64,000 nt of DNA from Xestospongia muta (taxonomy: Eukaryota > Porifera > Demospongiae > Haplosclerida > Petrosiidae), in contig OY848922.1 in the NCBI GenBank assembly GCA_963693285.1, forward strand, positions 191,001-255,000. The letters are read 5' to 3'. Made by a program: the position numbers and the translations under genes. The notes below the pieces were generated by a model. That model saw only the letters and a program-made list of their open reading frames with translations. It was not told the origin of the DNA and searched no databases. Positions 1 to 19,860 of the stretch are shown here, in pieces. Every line of letters starts with the position of its first letter. The stretch's first letter is position 1.

Positions 1-220
1 CGTACATCATCACAGTCTACTCCTCTTGTCCAGGTAATAGTTCTAACATTATTGATGGTCTCTATTGCTCTCTCTTTAGATCTGGTTCAACCTCAGTAAG
101 ACACCACAAGGTTTTGAAGGTCATATTTCTCTAATAGACCAAGTGAACAGTGGTAAAGTCAAGGGAACTGTTAAAATAATAGAGTATAACTCATACTATA
201 GTGTCCGAGTTAACCTCTAA
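1..220 (+). CDS. 3' end of an unrecognised gene (last two exons, partial)
   Basis: An open stretch from the window edge ends at a GT donor after position 33. After a short intron (acceptor TTTAG at about 75-79) a second exon runs 80-220 and ends in TAA (218-220). The join is in phase 0, and the last exon reads about 46 residues ending YYSVRVNL. I do not recognise the family. The mix of beta-prone and hydrophilic residues would suit the C-terminus of a C2-like or other globular domain, but that is a guess. The rest of the gene lies left of the window. Confidence 0.5.
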
Positions 221-369
221 AATATTATGTCTGCTGTCATATTTATGACTTAATTATTTTGTTGTGAGTACAAGTCATTAAAATGAAAGCTTCAGTTATA
301 ATATTAATATAATCATAGTACTCGAAACCCGCAATGAAGTGCAACTGAAATTAATGATATTCATAGTCA

Positions 370-840
370 TCGTTAATGAGATTCATAACGCTACACAGTC
401 GCGCCCCACAAGGGCATGAAGACAAAATCTGCAGTGAATATATAAGCAAACCAAAACATCCTTGGTTGCCAGTGTGTTGTAGGCCAGCGTCTGCAATGCA
501 TCATGACCTCTGAGATGGTTACCAGCATACTCTTCGGAGTATCCGAAAGGCGGACTAGGATACGGCTGGTAGTCTCCCTTTAAACGTGACGAGGTCTGGT
601 GTATTGTAGTCCCGGTTTAGTAATGACGATGATTTATTCCCGAAGCTAGAAACCCAGTACGGCTGGTTCGCAAGTTAGGGCGACGTTCCAGCCAGGATTA
701 CCTCGTCTTCGGACGAGGGTTACCAAGCCAGGTGGCGGTCCTAGCTAGCAATAGCAGGGAATCCTGGAGCCTAAGTGGAAGCCTGCGTGGAATTGAGTCA
801 CGAAAGATCGTTTGGGCAACACACAAGGGTTTTTTTTTTA
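370..840. other. GC-richer, hairpin-forming segment; candidate structured RNA or inserted element
   Basis: Between about 370 and 830 the base composition is clearly more GC-rich than the AT-rich surroundings, and no coding exon is evident. It contains a perfect hairpin with a UUCG loop at 527-542, enclosed by a 7-bp stem (about 520-526 with 565-571). A second perfect 7-bp hairpin with a UUCG loop lies at 701-718, and a GGCTGG/CCAGCC stem at 661-666/688-693. A run of about ten T begins at 830, as expected for a Pol III terminator on the + strand. It could be a structured ncRNA gene or the 5' part of a retroelement. No family was recognised. The rest of 221-1118 is AT-rich spacer in which I see nothing. 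Confidence 0.4.
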
Positions 841-1118
841 ATTATAATTATAAATAAAATTATCAATTTATGTATCTACACACAGGTTTTTTTTAATTAC
901 AATTATATTTAATTATAAATAAAACTATCAATTTATATATCTATTTAAGTATAAATCACTTTTAGAGTATTTAAAGAATATTTAAGAAGAGTATTTAGGA
1001 GGTGAGTCAGTAAGATTGTATGGTGAATTGAATGTAATAAAATGTTGAGCAGGCAAGTTTAGGAGCAATATGATATTATAACAGAAATATTATATGTAAA
1101 TTGGTTAACAATACATAA

Positions 1119-3428
1119 TTAGTGTTTGGATTTAGCCAACACTTCAAAAACGTCCAACAAAAGAGACTTGGGCAGATCTCGAAATTCTGGTTGATGAACA
1201 AAAGAGGGAAAATGATCATTAATGAGAAAAAGACAACGTTCTTTCATTTCTTGTAGCGATATTAGATCAGATACTTGTAACAGTGATACTACATTTTCTA
1301 AGCTGACATTTTGTTCCAAGATGGCTTTACAGTGACAGTGTAAATGTGAGTTTGAAAACCCAAAGAAGTCCGGTGCTGAAAATATGTAGAGTGCATCTTC
1401 AGGAGGTATTTCAACTTCATCATAATAGACATATTTGAGAAATGAATCAAAAGCTTGACGACTTGGAATGGTTTTGCCAAATGTAATTTCAACTTGAAAA
1501 TTTGAGGGCATAAATGATCGAAAGAGGGCATCAAAATAGGAACACCTAGCTGCTAAAACAGGTTTATGAGCTAACACTTTGTCCTCACCCACACAGAGAA
1601 TGATATCGGAAAAAGGCTGACCACAATCAGAGAGAAGAAAGTTACGGAGGTCATCCTGTAAGGTGGATGGTAAATTAACATCATCTGTGTCTGGATCAGG
1701 TGAAGTAGGACGTGAACGAAACTGTTGACGGCGTACAATCTGGACCATTAAATTTTGATCAAGTGTTTCAAATGTTTTGCTCATAATAACTTTCCTATAA
1801 TTGCTTTCACGTACTATAAACCGCATACAGTATTCTTTAAGTCGAGAGAGATTTAATTCAGAGGCATTTTCTAAAACTAACAACACATTATCTTCATTAA
1901 CTGAAGCCTCAAGATATTGCATACAAAGTAACTCTAACCGACGAGTCTCTAGCAATAAGGAGAACTTGTAAAGTTCCATCATGAGCAAAACTTGACTGAC
2001 GGGTTTACCATTTGAATGTGCTTCCAGTTCAGGATGTATCCGATCTGAGTACATAAAGTACATAGCATGAGAGAAAGTATCAACAGAGACGTCACTCAAA
2101 ATGACTTCCACTGGGTTGCTAGGGGTAAAAGGAGGCAATACGCTAGTTGAAGTCTCACGGTTGGTTTCTTGATAAACTTGTAGAATTTTACGACGAAGAA
2201 ATGGTGAGCGTGCAGCAACTACAACTACATGAGCTTTGATACATTTCTGCTCCTCACCAACTTTAAAATGGACATCACAGAGTGATGAAGTATGGAGTAA
2301 CTTTGCAAAATCATTAACAAATGTAAAAGGAGGAAAAGAAGAGAACTTGAAGCGAAAAAGCTCACCACTTCTGTTAGTCATGGAGTCAATAGTTCCACCA
2401 AAAATATACATACAATCATCACAAACAGCTGCAGTATGAAAGACACGTCCAGATGGAACCTGGCTCCCGTCAGCAGGTTGAATAATAGACCAACATCGTG
2501 ACTCAACATCAAAACAATGAACTTCGTTATCTAAAATACCATCAGCAGCTCCACCAAACACATACAGCTGTTGACCATATGCTACCATACTGTGTCCATA
2601 TCGTCGTTGAGGGGGAGATGTATCCCCTTTTAACAAATGCTCTGTTGGTATACGACTCCAACTCTGCTCTAAAAACTTAAATTCATACATATTATTTGTA
2701 ATTTTAGCTCCACTCTGTCCTGAGAATACATACATACTATCACCAACAACTGCCACAGGGAAATTACAACAGGTTGGAGGGCTGTCGCCTGATTGGTCAA
2801 TCTTTTCCCATTGTGGTGTTGAGCTGGTCAGATCAATAGCCCACATATCGTTAAGACGAGCATTTCCATCATAACCAGCAAATATCCATAATTTATTTTG
2901 GTATATGGCAGCACCATGAGCTGATCTAGCTGGAGGTAAAGTACCAGTGACTTTGTCTGCCCAATCTATCCACTGACTTGTCGTAAATCGATACTCATAT
3001 AAGTCATTTTTATTCCGGAGGTTAGAGTTAGAATTAACATCACCTGTAGTGTAGCCACCAAATATGAACATTGAGTTCTGAAACACTACAGCTGAGTGAT
3101 GATATCGTGGGGGAGGAGGTTGTCCTGTAGAGACGACTCGAGCCCAGCTGGACTCTCGAACATGAGATACTAAGAAATCGTTTAACATTTTTTTGCCATT
3201 ATCTCCACCAAAAACGTAAACCCTATCGTTCCAGGCTACCATTGTATGCTTACTTCTCTTAGCACCAACAAATTCCTCACAGCTCTGTAATTGTCTCCAG
3301 CAATGATGAGGTTCTTTAGGAGAAAAGTCAAGATCCATAGTTCCAACTATACTAAGTTTAGAATCGTCTTCTTCTGAGGTAGAACTTAAATCCAGGCTAA
3401 CTGCTTCTCCGTCACTATTGGAAGCCAT
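1119..3428 (-). CDS. LZTR1: LZTR1 orthologue: Kelch-BTB-BTB adaptor for CUL3 ubiquitin ligase
   Basis: A single uninterrupted exon encodes 769 residues (human about 840). The ATG at 3428-3426 was chosen because the frame upstream has only a TTG. The N-terminal ~350 residues hold six Kelch repeats with the usual YVFGG-type cores (VYVFGGDNG, MFIFGGY, LWIFAGYDGNARLNDMW, MYVFSGQSGAKITNN, LYVFGGAADG, MYIFGGT). Two BTB/BACK modules follow (CDVHFKVGEE at about 380; DIILCVGEDKVLAHKPVLAARCSYFDA at about 600 in two stretches). This order is specific to LZTR1, which is known in animals to recruit RAS-family GTPases (RIT1, MRAS) to CUL3. The lack of introns is unusual beside intron-rich neighbours. It lies head-to-tail with PTGES2, 132 bp apart. 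A decayed fragment of this gene lies at 63600. Confidence 0.95.
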   Translation of the reverse strand: MASNSDGEAVSLDLSSTSEEDDSKLSIVGTMDLDFSPKEPHHCWRQLQSCEEFVGAKRSKHTMVAWNDRVYVFGGDNGKKMLNDFLVSHVRESSWARVVSTGQPPPPRYHHSAVVFQNSMFIFGGYTTGDVNSNSNLRNKNDLYEYRFTTSQWIDWADKVTGTLPPARSAHGAAIYQNKLWIFAGYDGNARLNDMWAIDLTSSTPQWEKIDQSGDSPPTCCNFPVAVVGDSMYVFSGQSGAKITNNMYEFKFLEQSWSRIPTEHLLKGDTSPPQRRYGHSMVAYGQQLYVFGGAADGILDNEVHCFDVESRCWSIIQPADGSQVPSGRVFHTAAVCDDCMYIFGGTIDSMTNRSGELFRFKFSSFPPFTFVNDFAKLLHTSSLCDVHFKVGEEQKCIKAHVVVVAARSPFLRRKILQVYQETNRETSTSVLPPFTPSNPVEVILSDVSVDTFSHAMYFMYSDRIHPELEAHSNGKPVSQVLLMMELYKFSLLLETRRLELLCMQYLEASVNEDNVLLVLENASELNLSRLKEYCMRFIVRESNYRKVIMSKTFETLDQNLMVQIVRRQQFRSRPTSPDPDTDDVNLPSTLQDDLRNFLLSDCGQPFSDIILCVGEDKVLAHKPVLAARCSYFDALFRSFMPSNFQVEITFGKTIPSRQAFDSFLKYVYYDEVEIPPEDALYIFSAPDFFGFSNSHLHCHCKAILEQNVSLENVVSLLQVSDLISLQEMKERCLFLINDHFPSFVHQPEFRDLPKSLLLDVFEVLAKSKH

Positions 3429-3560
3429 TCTTCGTACTATGTGTGATGACAAGGCACACCCTTTTATAGCAAATATGATACTATTTATAGTAACATGCTT
3501 GATCCGGAGTCAATCTATAAATAGTAACAGTATTAAAACATGAGTCTACTAATTATGGAG

Positions 3561-5033
<1,473 letters not shown>

Positions 5034-6743
5034 ATGTTGAAGTGGATATTCTTCATTTTCTTAGCTATTTTCTTAGCTATTTTATGGGAGAGCCCAACAG
5101 CAAAACATCAGTTTGTTCGAGAATTAAAACAAGTTCAAACATTTATTAACAAAACAGCTAAGAATTATGAAGCCTGGCAAGTAATTGCTGTATCTGTTGG
5201 AGTGACGTTGTTAACTATGGAACTTTATAGATATCTGTTTGATAACAATGTGTCATTATCACAACGAATTAAGAGAAAGACCTTCCAAATTGTTCGAAAT
5301 CTCCCTATAATTCGTACAAAATTTAAAAATGAAATGGTGAAAGCTCAAAAACTGGTACAGGACAATTTACTTAGTCCCAAACCAGGAGAACGATATCATT
5401 TAGCATTACCAGAAAAGGGTCTAAGTTATGAAGAACTGATGACAGAACTAGACCACATGGATGAACTACCAGCAGTTAACTGGCAGAAAGGGTTTGCGTC
5501 AGGTTGCTCCTACAACTGTAATGATGCTTTGACAAAAATAACATCTGATGTTTATCGTCGTTATTGTTGGGCGAACCCAATTCATCCAGATGTCTTCCCA
5601 CAAATTAGAAAAATGGAAGCTGAGGTTATTCATTGGTCGCTAAAGCTGTTTAATGCTAGTCCTGATGGTTGTGGTTCTATGACATCTGGTGGTACAGAGA
5701 GTATCATTATGCCAATGAAAGTATACAGAGAAATAGGATATGATCGTGGTATACGTTTTCCTGAGATTATTTGTTCAAATGCGACTCATGCAGCTTTTGA
5801 CAAAGCAGCTCATTTATTACGTATGAAAATAATTCATGTTCCTTGTGATCCACTGACTCGTAAAGTTAATTTGAAAGCAATGTCCAAAGCAATTACTAAT
5901 AACACTGTCGTCTTAGTGGGTAATGCCCCTCAATTTCCTCATGGTATTATTGACCCCATACAAGATATAGCTAAGTTAGGTCGTCAATATAAAATTGGTG
6001 TCCATGTTGACAGCTGTCTTGGAGGATTCTTATTACCATTTATGGACAAAGCTGGGTTTCCAATCGATCCCTTTGATTTCAGAGTCAATGGTGTCACTAG
6101 TATATCAGCAGACACACATAAATATGGTTATGCTCCTAAAGGATCATCTGTGGTACTCTACGCTAATCAAGAGTTACGTCGCAAGCAATTTTTTGTTGTT
6201 ACTGATTGGGAAGGAGGTATCTATCCTTCACCCACACTTGCTGGGAGTCGATCTGGTGGTATCATTGCTAGTACATGGGCAGCTATGATGACAATGGGAG
6301 TTGATGGTTATGTTGAGGCTACCAGGAAAATCATCACAACAGCAAGATGGTTGATAAGCCAAATTGATCTCATACCAAATGTCTATGTCATTGGAAACCC
6401 CGAGGTTAGTGTGGTTGCTATGGCATCAAGAGATTTTAATATTTATCGTCTCAACGAGGGTATGAGTAAAAAAGGGTGGAGTCTTAATCCGCTACAATTC
6501 CCTCCTAGTGTTCACATCTGTCTGACTCTTTTACACACAAAAGAGGGTGTGGCACAACAATTTGTGGATGACATTAAAGAATGTGTAACTGAAATAATGC
6601 AAACCCCACAAAAGGAGGTGACAGGTACTACTGCATTTTATGGCACAGCTCAAGCCATCCCCGATCGATCAGTTGTGAATGAAATAGGAACAATGTTTCT
6701 GGATGCCCTATATATGCCAGCACCAACTGAAAATGTACAGTAG
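5034..6743 (+). CDS. SGPL1: Sphingosine-1-phosphate lyase
   Basis: Single exon, 569 residues (human 568), starting at ATG 5034. Upstream in-frame codons use GTG and were excluded. The N-terminal hydrophobic segment (about residues 5-17) fits the luminal/TM anchor of the ER enzyme. The rest is a type II PLP-dependent decarboxylase-fold lyase: SGCSYN, TSGGTESI, HVDSCLGG, and SADTHKYGYAPKGSS, where the Schiff-base Lys is K363 (codon 6120-6122), then TDWEGGIYPSPTLAGSRSGG. It cleaves sphingosine-1-phosphate to phosphoethanolamine and a fatty aldehyde on the ER. All catalytic motifs are intact. The 3' end converges on VARS1 with a 107-bp gap. Confidence 0.97.
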   Translation: MLKWIFFIFLAIFLAILWESPTAKHQFVRELKQVQTFINKTAKNYEAWQVIAVSVGVTLLTMELYRYLFDNNVSLSQRIKRKTFQIVRNLPIIRTKFKNEMVKAQKLVQDNLLSPKPGERYHLALPEKGLSYEELMTELDHMDELPAVNWQKGFASGCSYNCNDALTKITSDVYRRYCWANPIHPDVFPQIRKMEAEVIHWSLKLFNASPDGCGSMTSGGTESIIMPMKVYREIGYDRGIRFPEIICSNATHAAFDKAAHLLRMKIIHVPCDPLTRKVNLKAMSKAITNNTVVLVGNAPQFPHGIIDPIQDIAKLGRQYKIGVHVDSCLGGFLLPFMDKAGFPIDPFDFRVNGVTSISADTHKYGYAPKGSSVVLYANQELRRKQFFVVTDWEGGIYPSPTLAGSRSGGIIASTWAAMMTMGVDGYVEATRKIITTARWLISQIDLIPNVYVIGNPEVSVVAMASRDFNIYRLNEGMSKKGWSLNPLQFPPSVHICLTLLHTKEGVAQQFVDDIKECVTEIMQTPQKEVTGTTAFYGTAQAIPDRSVVNEIGTMFLDALYMPAPTENVQ

Positions 6744-6850
6744 TAGTTACCATAGTAACATAGTAATATATATGTTGTCATGACAACTAAGTTTTGAGTT
6801 TTGATTATATTTAAAATAGACCCATTTTTGATAATTTAAAACAAAATTAG

Positions 6851-9666
6851 TTATTGTGTTTCAGACTGAAATGCTTTAAACCCTTCCAAAGCTCTTGTTA
6901 AATTCGAAATCTCTGCATTCAAGCTTTCAATCTAAAAGATAGAAGAGGTGGAGTCAAATACAAACCACACCTCTTTATGTCTTTACCTTCTCTTGATTTG
7001 TCTCTCTTACTTCAATTGGTACCTAATTAAAATTCAAACTTGTGGGTGTAGTCAACAATTAAACTCCACCCACCTTTTCTAGATAGCCTTCCACTTGTGC
7101 AAGTTCAGTAAGTTTGTCTCGCTGTGTAACTTTCTTACCAATAGTTTCTTCTAAACGTGATATTTCTTTAGCTGCATCAACCAGACCTCTTAGTAACATG
7201 TATGCCTCACATTGACTACCAATAGTTGTCATAGTACATCCTCCAGGAGATGATGATGTCCCCGGTAATAAATGTAATCTATAATTAAGGGGTGTGGTTA
7301 AAAAACCTATATGTACATGCTCTCATAATCTTTGTTGTCATTAGGATAGCTCAAAACAAAAAGACAACACAGATAAGAGAAAGGGGGAGGGGGGAGGTTA
7401 GAAAAATAAGACTAAGAAATTGAGGTCATTTTGAGCTACAGAACTCTTCCATTGTGTCATGATGACATCATAGTGTCACGATGACACCTTGGGCATGTTA
7501 ATAAGGAGGTGTGGTCTATATCTTACTTGCTAATCTGACTCAAAGTGATAATAGTTTCTTGAAACTTCTTCAAAATAGTACCAGCTTCTTCATCTTTGAC
7601 TATCAGGCTTACTATAATAATATCAATTCTATATTTATAGAGAAGACCACACCTACCTTCAGGACGAGATTTTGGTGGAAGATAATCTTGTTTTTGTGAA
7701 CGTAAAACACGGACAACTTCCTGTATTAACTTGACTTCTTTCTCCAGCACATTATCACGAGGCCCCACCTACCAATGAACTAATTAACATTCTATAATGT
7801 CAATACATACCGCTTCTGGGTAAGTAGCAATACAGATAGATGGAGTGGTTTCTCCTGGTCGTCGTGGCAATCGTTGCCATAGCTCTTCTGTAAGAAATGG
7901 CATAAAAGGACTCAAAAGTCGCAAACCAGTTTCTAAACAAGTATAACTGGTTTTACAAGTTAAGAAAAATGAATTTGTAATTAATGGATAGATAGTACTG
8001 ATAATAGATCCACGTAGAGCCAACAATGGATGCATTGTACAAGTAATGGACACATAGGATACAGAACATTACGAGACTGAGTCTTTCGTTCCTCATCCTC
8101 TCCGTATAAAATTGGTTTAAGATGTTCCTATTGTTTATAAGACCACACCCACTATAACATCATCACTTACTAAATACACATCACATAATTCATATAACCA
8201 AAAATTATAAATCGCCGTAGTAACCAAAGGGAAATCATACTCCTCAAATCCTTTGTTACAATCTTCAATAGCTGCCATCAGTCGACTCAATATCCACTTG
8301 TCCATGACCTCCATCTCTGGATCTGAGAACTAGAGAAATATTGCCGTGGTTACTACTTTATGCCACACCCACTTCAACTAACCTTTGGAGTCGTATCAGG
8401 AATAAAGTCAGGACCAAATCCATTGAATGAAAATTTTAAAGCATTCCAAATTTTATTACAAAAATGTCTGTATCCTACAACGCGTTTCACATCAAGATTA
8501 ATATCTCGACCTTGTGCTGTATACGCACACAATGCAAATCTCATAGCATCAGCACCACACTCTGGGATACCTTCAGGATAGTCAGTTTTCTATAATCATA
8601 TTCATAGCTATGACATCATTATGGAGTGATCAAAATTAACCTGTCCTGCCTTAGCTCGATCAATTTCTTTTGGGTCCAAGTTTCCATTAAGTAATCGTTG
8701 ATGTAATCCATCCAGGGTTATCCCCTCCATAACATCAAGGGGATCAATTACATTACCCAGGGACTTACTCATTTTACGACCATGAGCATCACGTACCATA
8801 GCATGTAAATAAACTTCTGGAAAAGGGGGACGCCCCATTAATTTCTGCCCAAAGAACACCATACGAGCTACCCAGAAAAACAAGATATCATGACCTGTTT
8901 CTAATAATGAGTTTGGATAGAATGCCTTGAGATCATCAGTCTACAAAGGGTTAAATTAATATACCTTTATAAATATTGTCCTTACCATATCTGGCCAGCC
9001 AAAAATAGAAAATGGCAGCAAACCAGAAGAAAACCATGTATCCAGGACATCCTCATCTATTACAATATAAAAAGAATATGTTAATGGACAGTATCTATAC
9101 CTTGTCTAAGAGATATCTGATGTTTAGACACTTTAAATCTGGCAGCTGCTTTGTCAAGTGCTTCCTCCTCTGTCCGCCCACTCACCCAATAATATCCATC
9201 ATTTTCCTAATGACAATATATTAAAATTACTATATTAATGAGAGGGTGTGGTTTAGTCCTCAGATCTCATAATCTGTACTATCATCAGCCGAACTCAGAT
9301 AAAGAAGAGAGAAGACAAAACACACAAACAGACAAAAGAAGAAACTAACATCAAAGAAATAGAAGAAAGGAAAAGAGACAAGCAGAAAGAAACAAACAGA
9401 AAGATAAGAAAAGAACAAAGACTTGAGTTCTAGTGGCCTCTAGTTGTTATTTGTCATCATCGGACACAACACTATTTATCAAACAATTACTCACATCTCC
9501 TTTAGGTAATGTTGTATCATTAAATGAAACATAATACGCTGGGATACGATGTCCCCACCATAACTGTCTTGAAATACACCAATCACGACAATTGTCTAAC
9601 CAGTTATACCAAGTCTTGTCATGAATATTAGGAATTAACTTCATCTCTCCTGTTTTAACAGCCTAA

Positions 9667-9712
<46 letters not shown>

Positions 9713-11707
9713 AATTAAAAACAGTCAATCTTACATTTACAGCCTCTTTAGCCATACCAGTACAGTCAAGCCACCATTGAGGTTTGATCAAAGGTTCAAC
9801 AATATCTTTAGACCGACTATATAAAGTTACAACAGCATACATTAAGATACAAACTAACATACCTACATACAGGAACAACCATTGTGTGATCTTTACAGTC
9901 ACGATACAACCCTTTCTCTTTCAAAGCTGATAAGACGGCCTTTCTAGCATCAAAACGCTTCATACCCTAACAATGGACAGACATTATTAACTATCATTAT
10001 ATATTATTAACTATCATTATATATTATAGTACCTTAAATTGCTCAGCTACATCAGTAATATAACCTTCATCAGTCATCATTTCTATAAAGGGAAGATTGT
10101 GTCTTTTACCACAATCGTAATCGTTATGATCGTGAGCGGGTGTGATCTTCACTGCCCCTGTACCAAATGACATGTCAACCATTTCATCAGCAATTATTGG
10201 AAGTTTACGATCACAAAATGGGTGGAGACAAAACTTGCCCACAAGATCCTACATTGAAGAATAGTAACTTCTAAAATTACAGAATCCATTTTACAAGTTA
10301 TGCATCCATGTATGTTTACTTTATATCTAGAATCATCAGGATGGACAGCCACACCAGTATCTCCTAACATAGTTTCAACACGAGTGGTTGCCACGACGAT
10401 CTCCTTATCAAATCCCTCCACTGGATAAGCAAATGAGACAAGGACACCAAACTCCACCTTCTCTTCGTAATTAGGAACACGCAGTAAAGTACGACCAGTC
10501 AACTCCTGTTTATCGACCTAATTAAAATTAATTGGAGCGTATCTAAAACCACACCCCTCAATAACAATACCTCAATATCTGATATAGCCGACTTGAGTGT
10601 ACAAGACCAGTTAACCAATCTATTGCTGCGATATATGACGCCTTCTTCATGAAGTAGAACAAAGCATTCCTTTACAGCCCGACTTAATTGCTATAATAAA
10701 CAAAGCATTGTAATATAATACAATAAGATGTGTTACTAACATCACTCATAGTAAAGAAGGCACGATCCCAATCCACAGAACAACCCATTCTTTTCACTTG
10801 AGTATATATACGATCACCTTTTCTAGAGACAACAGTGAAAGTGATACAATTTTCAACGTGTCTCTTACTCGTTTTTCCATCTCCAAACTTCTTCCATAAA
10901 CTTTTCTCGACCTAAATCGTGTCTGGATAATCCTTTTTCTCTCATAATCTTTTTCTCAACGACCACTTGAGTAGCAATACCAGCATGATCACATCCAGGA
11001 TTCCATAATGCCATCTTCCCTTTCATTCTGTGCCTATAATAATAATAATATAAACAACGCCTACCCAATGACCCCACCCACTCACCATCTTGTAATAGCA
11101 TCTTCAATAGAATTAGTGAGAGCGTGTCCAAGGTGAAGATTGCCAGTTACATTTGGAGGTGGCAAACAGATAATAAATTTCCCTTGCGGCCAAGGATCAG
11201 TGATCTTTTTACCCTACAAGTTTATATAATGTATAAATGATATGTTATATCTTAATACTTACACCATATTCAGGTTTAAAGAACCCTTCCTTCTCCCACC
11301 AGTCATACCAAACAGCCTCTACATATTGAGGGCTATAACTTGGAGGCATATCTCCACTGACATCTGTAATATAATAATATAATATAATATTAAATTGTGA
11401 GGATACCTTTCTTATGTCCCTTGGGTATAGATATTTCATATCGGAGAACTTCTTTAACCTTCTTCTTTTTTTCTGATTTCTAAAAAGTATATTTGTTAGT
11501 TCAATTAGTAATTAATTACAAGGGGCTCACCTCACTAGCTGATGTATCGTTTTGTTCTTTCTTTTTGACATCTTCCATTTTCTTTTCAAATTTTGCTTTC
11601 TTGGCTTCTTTCTTTGCAGCTTTCTTGAGTTGTTTGGCAGTTTTCTCTATCTCTTCACCTCCTACCTCACTAATGGTAGCCCCTGGAGTGTCTGATTTCT
11701 CAGCCAT
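6851..11707 (-). CDS. VARS1: Valyl-tRNA synthetase, cytosolic type without N-terminal GST domain
   Basis: A gene of many small exons spanning ATG 11707 to TAA 6851. The N-terminus is a Lys/Glu-rich segment, then [23 protein letters not shown], shown here as in VARS1 (positions about 11290-11370). The class I signature [13 protein letters not shown] sits near 11105-11170. Further landmarks are [19 protein letters not shown] (about 10960), editing-domain [17 protein letters not shown] (about 10140), [18 protein letters not shown] (about 9560), and [18 protein letters not shown] (about 8760), the KMSKS loop. The protein ends in a coiled coil (about 6860-7150) typical of ValRS. It charges tRNA-Val. 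Mammalian VARS1 carries an N-terminal GST-like domain for complex assembly; none is visible here. One intron has a GT/GA microsatellite beside its acceptor. Confidence 0.95.
9664..9709. repeat. (GT)n(GA)n microsatellite in a VARS1 intron
   Basis: About 46 bp of TG then AG dinucleotides. On the coding (-) strand it reads CT then CA repeats ending in the TTAG acceptor of the exon that continues toward WYNWLDN, so it lies where the polypyrimidine tract should be. Confidence 0.85.
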
Positions 11708-12000
11708 TGTGGTTGAATAAATCTGTCGGAAATATTGTGTGTAACAATTAGTTGGATAAACAGCTCTCCAGTAACGAGTACAACTATTGATATGTTGTAT
11801 TGGACTCTTAACTATGGAGAGACCTGTAACAGACACTTTATAAAGACATTTGCTGATGAAACCACTTACCGAATCTATGCAACCACATGGCATAGTTCCG
11901 TCCACTCTCGTATCATGTCAGTATACTCTGATTCCTTGAGCCACGCCCACTAAGAGGAGACCCCTCTGCATGCATTCAAGCTGACTTGCCAATAAAAAAT
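11708..12000. promoter_or_regulatory. Divergent intergenic region, VARS1 (-) / Slo2-like channel (+)
   Basis: 293 bp between the two start codons; the 5' UTRs of both genes must lie in it. Open frames crossing it have no ATG-based support. Shared promoter function is inferred from spacing. Confidence 0.35.
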
Positions 12001-18360
<6,360 letters not shown>

Positions 18361-18524
18361 ACTGTTTTGAAATGTACTGTATTTGTCATCAATTTTAATC
18401 ATTGTAACATGATTTTTAGTTTACGGAGTCATTTTGTAATTTTTGTATAGTAATGTAACAGAACAAAAAGTAATTATTGTCCGTATACTTCAAAAGCGTG
18501 CTGCTGCGCGGCAGGAGGAGGGCT

Positions 18525-19860
18525 AATGGCAGCAGACGATACTTTGGTCTGTAATTTCAAGAAATGTCGTAAAAGATTAAAGAATTTTGCTTGGGCCACT
18601 TCATGTTCCCGTATCTTTTAATATAATACTGATAAATGTAGTGCAACCATAGTCCTTAATATTACAATACTGTAGATGTATTCTGTGATGAAGATGGTAA
18701 CCGTGAGTTTAACAAAACGTGTGTTTGTCCTGCATGTGAGACAGAGCTACCTGGTAAATATGATATTGTACGTGTCGATCTCCAACCATCAGAAGAATAC
18801 AAATCAGTAAGTCAGTATACAATAACACTCTTATATATATATATATGTATTGTAGATGGTGTTAGCTGGACAGAGACCAGAAACTATAATAGAGATTACA
18901 TCAAGAGCTCTGTCATTCTGGACATATCAGGTTACTATCCTATATTATAAGAGTTATGTCTTCCTCTAGTCTCATCAAGAAAGAACATATCAAGAATTCT
19001 GTGCAACTAAAGCAAAAGAACGTCTTCAACAATTGGAGAGTTATTACGATCAACTCCTTACACGTACACAGGCAGAGCTATCATGTGAGTTATTATATAC
19101 TCCATAAAATAATATTAATGTCTATTATTGCAGCTGTTAAATCTCAAATAGATTGTAAGTACATGTATACATTGTATATACCAGTATTGAGCACATTGTT
19201 AATAGCGCTACGTAAAGAGTTAGATGCTACTAAATTAAAATATAATGAAGCTTCTGAAAAGTTAATGGAAAAAAGCCGTCAATATCAAAAATTACAGGGT
19301 CTCTATGATACTTTAAGACGGTAAGATTGTGTCTATCATAGCTATTTAATTTTTGAACGTTTTCAGTCGTAATGTTACCATGGCAACATTTGAGGACTCT
19401 GATAATCATCCACAACTTTCTCCTCATCACTATCTATCTCATCCACCTCCAAAACCTGATTTTCCTGTTTCTAAAACAGGTCAAACCGATTGTAAGTCAT
19501 AGACACTATTAAAACTATAATACGATATGTTCCAATAGTAAACCAACCACCATATCAACAAGGAAGAACACATACCAGTGGTAAGTGATAGATAGAGGTT
19601 TTAATATATGTTCCTTCAATAGGTGTCTCAGTTACTACAATGTCTACATTAGCACATACTAATATACAGCAGGTTGTCCTATAGCCAATGTACTGTGTAA
19701 TCCATCTTATTGTTATTAGGTTGATCCAGCACTTGCAGCTGCTGTAAATGTTGGAGCACTTCATCAGTCACAATTAACAAAACATATTCCTACAACAGAT
19801 CAGTTCATGTTAGAACTAGGTACCAATCCTATATCTCATAAGATTGGGAAAAGAGTTTAG
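18525..19860 (+). CDS. CCNB1IP1: CCNB1IP1/HEI10-like meiotic RING E3 ligase
   Basis: Multi-exon; exon 1 is 18525-18610 and exon 2 begins at 18676, with later exons ending at TAG 19858-19860. Joining exons 1 and 2 restores SCSHVFCDEDG. The RING-like domain then reads C-N-F-K-K-C, SCSHVFC, CVCPAC. Next come EEYKSMVLAGQRPE, ITSRALSFWTYQ, and a coiled coil with SEKLMEKSRQYQKLQGLYD, which matches vertebrate CCNB1IP1 closely. HEI10-family proteins promote crossover designation at meiosis and have SUMO/ubiquitin ligase activity in the nucleus. The C-terminal ~120 residues are Pro/Thr-rich and variable. It lies 164 bp after the Slo2-like gene on the same strand. The RING cysteines are all visible, so it is probably functional. 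Confidence 0.92.

Noticed and set aside
370..840. rRNA, 7SL, RNase P or U-snRNA identity
   Set aside because: I could not match conserved cores of these RNAs by eye; left as unclassified.
11493..11953. Open frames on the + strand over the VARS1 5' end
   Set aside because: Overlap the well-supported VARS1 first exons; no homology.
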